Both the position numbers and the translations under genes were made by a program. The notes beneath the pieces are model-generated. The model saw only the letters and a program-made list of their open reading frames with translations. It was not told the origin of the DNA and did no database searches. Positions 6,647 through 9,145 of a stretch of 9,145 nt of DNA are shown one piece after another; the stretch's first letter is position 1; every line of letters begins with the position of its first letter. The DNA comes from WLMZ01 sp039920665 (GTDB lineage: Bacteria > Actinomycetota > Acidimicrobiia > Acidimicrobiales > Ilumatobacteraceae), in NCBI GenBank assembly GCA_039920665.1, contig JBDSDH010000002.1:1-9145 (forward strand), in the 5' to 3' direction.

Positions 6647-6696
6647 TTCGAAGACGTGAGGTCGTCGAAATTCGTGATCCCGAAGGACCAGACCAA

Positions 6697-7920
6697 TCAG
6701 CTGGTGGTGATGTCGCCGGCGATGATGTCGGCCTTGAGCTGATCGAGCTCGTCACGCAGTTCTTGCGGGACGTCGCCATCCTGATCGTGGAACTCGGCCA
6801 GGCCGGTGCCATCGTTCTCGAGCGTGCCGAGGTACGCCTTACCGGCCTTGCCGGTATCGACCACGTTCTTGATCGTGTCCAACACAGCGGCGGTGATGCC
6901 CTTGAGGACCGAGCTCAGGTAGACCGGGGCGTCAGCCGGGTTGGAGACGTACTGGTCGACGTCGACACCGATGATGCGGATGCCGCCGGCTTCGGTGGCA
7001 TAGGCCGCCGAACCGAGACCCACGGGACCGGCCACCGGGAAGATGACGTCGGCGCCCTCGTCAGCGAAGTTCTGAGCGAGGCTCTTGCCATCGTCGAGGT
7101 TGTCGAAGTTGCCGGCGAAGGAGCCTTCCTTGCCGTCCCAACCGAGGAGCTGCACGTCGGTGCCCTTGACCTCGTTGTAGTGCGCGATGCCGAGGCGGAA
7201 GCCCTCCATGAAGATTGTCACCGGCGGGATGTTGATGCCGCCATATGTGGCGACGGTGCCCGACTTGGACATGCCTGCAGCGAGGTATCCGGCGAGGAAC
7301 GACGACTGGTCGGTCGCGAACTTGAGCGGACGAACGTTGGGCAGCGCGACGTCATCGGAGAAATCGTCCGGCGTGCCGTTGTTGTCGAGGCCATCGGAGT
7401 CGACAATCGCGAACTGCTGGTCCGGGTTGGCCTTGGCGGCTGTGGCCGTGGCGCTGTCGAGCAGGAAGCCGACGGTCACGATGATCGAGCAATCCGCTTG
7501 CAAGAAGCTCTGGACGTTGGTGGCGTAGTCGGCATCGCTCTTGGACTCGAGCAATTCGCTCTTCGTGCCGAGCTTGGTCTCGGCCTCGGTCAAAGCGGCG
7601 TAGGCGCTCTGGTTGAAGCCCTTGTCATCGACGCCGCCGAGGTCGGTGACTTCGCATGCAGTGACGTCGCCGGACGGGGCATCGCTGCTACCGCCGGTGG
7701 TCTCGACGGGAACGTCGGTCGTGACTGCGGTGGCAACGGTGGTGTCGCTACCAGCCGTGGTCTCGGTGCCAGCAGCGGTGGTGTCCACGCCCGCAACTGT
7801 CGCTTTGGTGGTTGCCGCCGTCGTGGTGGCAGTGTCTGCATCGCTACCGCAGGATGCGCCGACGAGGCCCAACACTGTGGTGATTGTGAGCGCGCTGAGC
7901 ATCTTCTTGCTCTTCCGCAT
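6697..7920 (-). CDS. BMP-family nucleoside-binding lipoprotein (PnrA/NupN-like)
   Basis: This 407-residue lipoprotein captures nucleosides outside the membrane for the adjacent importer. A basic N-terminus (MRKSKK) and hydrophobic stretch lead to a lipobox ending VGASC, with C24 as the lipidated residue; Gly at -3 is slightly atypical. Residues about 30-85 form a Thr/Ala/Ser-rich flexible linker. The BMP domain then starts with ACEVTDLGGVDDKGFNQS (88-105), the hallmark of the PF02608 family, and continues with IVTVGFLLDSA, FAIVDSDG, FLAGYLAAGMSKSGTVATYGG and GWDGKEG. C89 and C144 could form a disulfide. The ATG at 7920-7918 is preceded by AAGGGGGAG. It is the first gene of the transporter operon, separated from the ATPase by 166 bp that hold a hairpin. 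Purine nucleosides are the known ligands of PnrA and related proteins; exact specificity here is inferred. Confidence 0.93.
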   Translation of the reverse strand: MRKSKKMLSALTITTVLGLVGASCGSDADTATTTAATTKATVAGVDTTAAGTETTAGSDTTVATAVTTDVPVETTGGSSDAPSGDVTACEVTDLGGVDDKGFNQSAYAALTEAETKLGTKSELLESKSDADYATNVQSFLQADCSIIVTVGFLLDSATATAAKANPDQQFAIVDSDGLDNNGTPDDFSDDVALPNVRPLKFATDQSSFLAGYLAAGMSKSGTVATYGGINIPPVTIFMEGFRLGIAHYNEVKGTDVQLLGWDGKEGSFAGNFDNLDDGKSLAQNFADEGADVIFPVAGPVGLGSAAYATEAGGIRIIGVDVDQYVSNPADAPVYLSSVLKGITAAVLDTIKNVVDTGKAGKAYLGTLENDGTGLAEFHDQDGDVPQELRDELDQLKADIIAGDITTS

Positions 7921-7922
7921 TG

Positions 7923-7931
7923 CTCCCCCTT
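7923..7931 (-). promoter_or_regulatory. Strong ribosome binding site of the BMP lipoprotein gene
   Basis: AAGGGGGAG lies two bases before the ATG at 7920-7918. It is the strongest Shine-Dalgarno-like sequence in the window, which fits a highly expressed binding protein, though the spacing is short. Confidence 0.65.
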
Positions 7932-7950
7932 GTATGGATAGGTGGTGTAC

Positions 7951-7965
7951 ATCGGGAAATCCGAT
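7951..7965. promoter_or_regulatory. Inverted repeat, possible operator of the importer operon
   Basis: ATCGG, a GAAAT spacer and CCGAT form a perfect 5-bp dyad 31 bases upstream of the BMP lipoprotein start codon, between the two best -10-like sites. This position suits a repressor operator that responds to nucleoside supply. No regulator gene is visible in the window, and short dyads arise by chance. Confidence 0.3.
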
Positions 7966-8207
7966 TTGCGGAGCCTAGCCCGCCCTTTGGAAGGTCACCC
8001 CCAAACCGGCTCTGGACGACGACGATCGAATCCAAGGTTCATGGACCCGAAACGCCCACCCCGATCCGCTGCTGCCGCCCGATCCGGATCCGGCCCGCTC
8101 CCGGTGTGCCCGGCGGGCATGTCGGGTGGCGCCGCCATTGGTTGAGATCCCGAACGCGGAGCGTGGCGAACACTACGATTCGTTGACATTCGATCCGAAG
8201 ACGGGTC

Positions 8208-8214
8208 AGGAGAG
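8208..8214 (+). promoter_or_regulatory. Ribosome binding site of the LPXTG protein gene
   Basis: AGGAGAG lies five bases before the ATG at 8220. It fixes the start of a reading frame that opens directly into a basic, signal-peptide-like N-terminus. Confidence 0.7.
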
Positions 8215-8219
8215 CGGGC

Positions 8220-8762
8220 ATGAGGGCAGCGGGTAGGCGATGGACGAGGGTCGGTGCCGTCCTCGGCAGCGGGGTCATGGGAGTGTTCGTGTTGACCGCC
8301 GCGTGGGCTGGATCGTCGATTGCGTCCGCCGCTGCGCCGCCGGCGCAGATCTGTGTTGCTGATCCGTTCACCTGGTTCGGCCCGCAGACCATCGAGCCTG
8401 GCGCATCGGTCACGGTCGGGGCGGTTGCCGTTGCCGAATCCGGGGTCCAACTGATCGTGACGGCCACCGACAGTTCGCCGATCGCCGTTCCGATCGCGAT
8501 CGGTGGCACGACGGTCGGCGTCGGGGCCGCCGTCGCCGGTGGAGAGGTCACCATCACCAACGCCGGCGCGGCCTCGGTCGAGATCAGTTCGATCGCGGTC
8601 GGTCTCGACCGCTGCCATCAGGTTGCCGTCGAAGCGCCCGGGGTGGTCGACCTGCCCGAGACCGGGCGGATGTCGCTTCGGGTCGCAGCATCGGCGGTTG
8701 CCATGACGATCGGTGGGATTGTCCTGGTGCTGATTTCGCGACGTCGCCGTGCGCCTTCCTGA
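8220..8762 (+). CDS. Small secreted LPXTG cell-wall-anchored protein of unknown function
   Basis: This 180-residue protein has both ends of a sortase substrate. The N-terminus is a signal peptide: basic (RRWTR), a hydrophobic run at about 11-30, then Ala-rich residues with likely cleavage near 38-40 (ASAAA). The C-terminus has LPETG (145-149), a hydrophobic helix (about 153-172) and a basic tail, SRRRRAPS. The exported part is only about 105 residues, rich in Val, Ala, Gly, Ser and Thr, and looks like a small all-beta domain. Two cysteines, C45 and C132, are placed to form one disulfide. I do not recognise the domain. No sortase gene is in view, so a housekeeping sortase elsewhere is presumed. 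A strong Shine-Dalgarno sequence sets the start. The gene is divergent from the importer and converges with the enoyl-CoA hydratase gene, whose stop is 12 bp away. Confidence 0.82.
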   Translation: MRAAGRRWTRVGAVLGSGVMGVFVLTAAWAGSSIASAAAPPAQICVADPFTWFGPQTIEPGASVTVGAVAVAESGVQLIVTATDSSPIAVPIAIGGTTVGVGAAVAGGEVTITNAGAASVEISSIAVGLDRCHQVAVEAPGVVDLPETGRMSLRVAASAVAMTIGGIVLVLISRRRRAPS

Positions 8763-8774
8763 CGCGCTGCGAGG

Positions 8775-9145
8775 CTACTGACCGCGGCCGCGGGACATGA
8801 TCGCATCGCGACGGGCGGCCACCTTGTCGGCGCTGAACATCGATGCCCGCCAGGCTGCGCCATCGCGAGCCTCGATCTCCCAGCCGACCGGTTCGCGGGT
8901 GATTTCGGCGTACGTCTTGCGGATCTGGCGAACGCCGGGCTGGTCGTTGCCGATGATGTCACGGGCGAGTTGACGGGTGACCGGGATCAGGTCCGCGTGG
9001 GGGACGACGCGGTTGACAAGTCCGAACTGCAGCGCTTCGTCAGCGAGCAGGAAGTTGCCGGTGAAGCTCATCTCTCGTGCCCGGCGCACACCGATTGCCT
9101 GCGGCAGCAACACCGTGAGTCCCCAACCCGGCATCACGCCGACTC
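8775..9145 (-). CDS. Enoyl-CoA hydratase/isomerase family protein, C-terminal part (cut by window edge)
   Basis: About 123 C-terminal residues of a crotonase-fold protein are visible. The segment VGVMPGWGLTVLLPQAIG matches the PGxGGT..LPR.IG block of the family, here with the MPGWGLT variant seen in a subgroup of actinobacterial EchA-type proteins. It is followed by ARxMSFTG, ADEALQFGLVNRVVPHADL, and a C-terminal helical part. Crotonases hydrate or isomerise acyl-CoA thioesters in fatty-acid or related catabolism. The two catalytic Glu positions lie at or beyond the window edge, so the reaction cannot be assigned and a non-hydratase member is possible. The TAG stop at 8777-8775 is 12 bp from the stop of the converging LPXTG gene. 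It has no evident link to the nucleoside genes. Confidence 0.88.
   Translation of the reverse strand, partial: VGVMPGWGLTVLLPQAIGVRRAREMSFTGNFLLADEALQFGLVNRVVPHADLIPVTRQLARDIIGNDQPGVRQIRKTYAEITREPVGWEIEARDGAAWRASMFSADKVAARRDAIMSRGRGQ

Larger units (their letters stand above)
7921..8219. other. Divergent intergenic region between the nucleoside importer and LPXTG gene
   Basis: I see no convincing gene in these 299 bp; open frames here are shadows without family features. It must hold the importer promoter on the minus strand. The best -10-like sites are TAGGCT (7977-7972) and TATCCA (7940-7935), neither with a good -35. On the plus strand TACGAT (8174-8179) is the best -10-like site, and a perfect TTGACA at 8183-8188 lacks a matching -10. 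Symmetric elements lie at 7951-7965, 7986-8005 (TTTGG, ten bases, CCAAA) and 8107-8119 (TGCCCGGCGGGCA). Confidence 0.5.

Noticed and set aside
6531..6812. N-terminal extension of the ATPase frame
   Set aside because: It would translate through the terminator hairpin and into the BMP gene; the ATG at 6530 has a ribosome binding site and the normal N-terminus.
6592..7941. Plus-strand open frame of 449 codons opposite the BMP lipoprotein
   Set aside because: Shadow; it runs through the terminator hairpin and across the ribosome binding site of the real gene.
8107..8119. Palindrome TGCCCGGCGGGCA as an operator
   Set aside because: A short GC-rich dyad in GC-rich DNA, about 100 bases from the start codon and without a second copy; likely chance.
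7995..8618. Minus-strand open frames (up to 207 codons) opposite the LPXTG gene and its upstream region
   Set aside because: Arg/Asp-rich shadow translation without domain features; the plus strand has a ribosome binding site, signal peptide and LPETG anchor.
1..9145. CRISPR arrays, tRNA or rRNA genes, insertion sequences, phage genes
   Set aside because: No spaced identical repeats, no cloverleaf-like or rRNA-like sequence, and no transposase or integrase motifs were seen on either strand.

Overview
The window is about 9.1 kb of high-GC DNA with bacterial gene density, ATGA/GTGA gene overlaps, GTG starts and a lipoprotein carrying a Thr-rich linker. The style fits Actinomycetota, possibly an Acidimicrobiia / Ilumatobacter-like lineage; that placement is inference, since no rRNA or marker gene is present.

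Layout from right to left. At the right edge lies the C-terminal part of an enoyl-CoA hydratase/isomerase (minus strand, cut by the window end). It converges on a small plus-strand, secreted, LPXTG-anchored protein (8220-8762). A roughly 300-bp divergent intergenic region follows. It drives the LPXTG gene rightwards and, leftwards, a complete BMP/NupNOPQ-type nucleoside ABC importer: BMP lipoprotein (6697-7920), double-domain ATPase (4992-6530), and two LivH-type permeases (3805-4995 and 2555-3808). The last three genes are joined by 4-bp stop/start overlaps. A strong hairpin with a cUUCGg tetraloop sits between the binding protein and the ATPase, probably to keep the binding protein in excess. 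Next comes a single plus-strand gene, queF (2104-2514, preQ0 reductase). Only 24 bp away and divergent from it, a second minus-strand operon begins: a PHYHD1-like Fe(II)/2-oxoglutarate dioxygenase (1198-2079), adenosine deaminase (125-1201, 4-bp overlap) and the first 27 codons of uracil phosphoribosyltransferase (1-82, cut by the window end).

Taken together, most of the window is a nucleoside uptake and salvage locus: capture and import of nucleosides, deamination of adenosine, and recycling of uracil. The part that does not fit the textbook scheme is the dioxygenase. It resembles the vertebrate orphan enzyme PHYHD1 rather than a generic phytanoyl-CoA hydroxylase, and it is translationally coupled to adenosine deaminase. 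This suggests a nucleoside, nucleotide or related purine metabolite as its substrate. The isolated queF, with an alanine where the family has its active-site histidine, is the second item worth attention.
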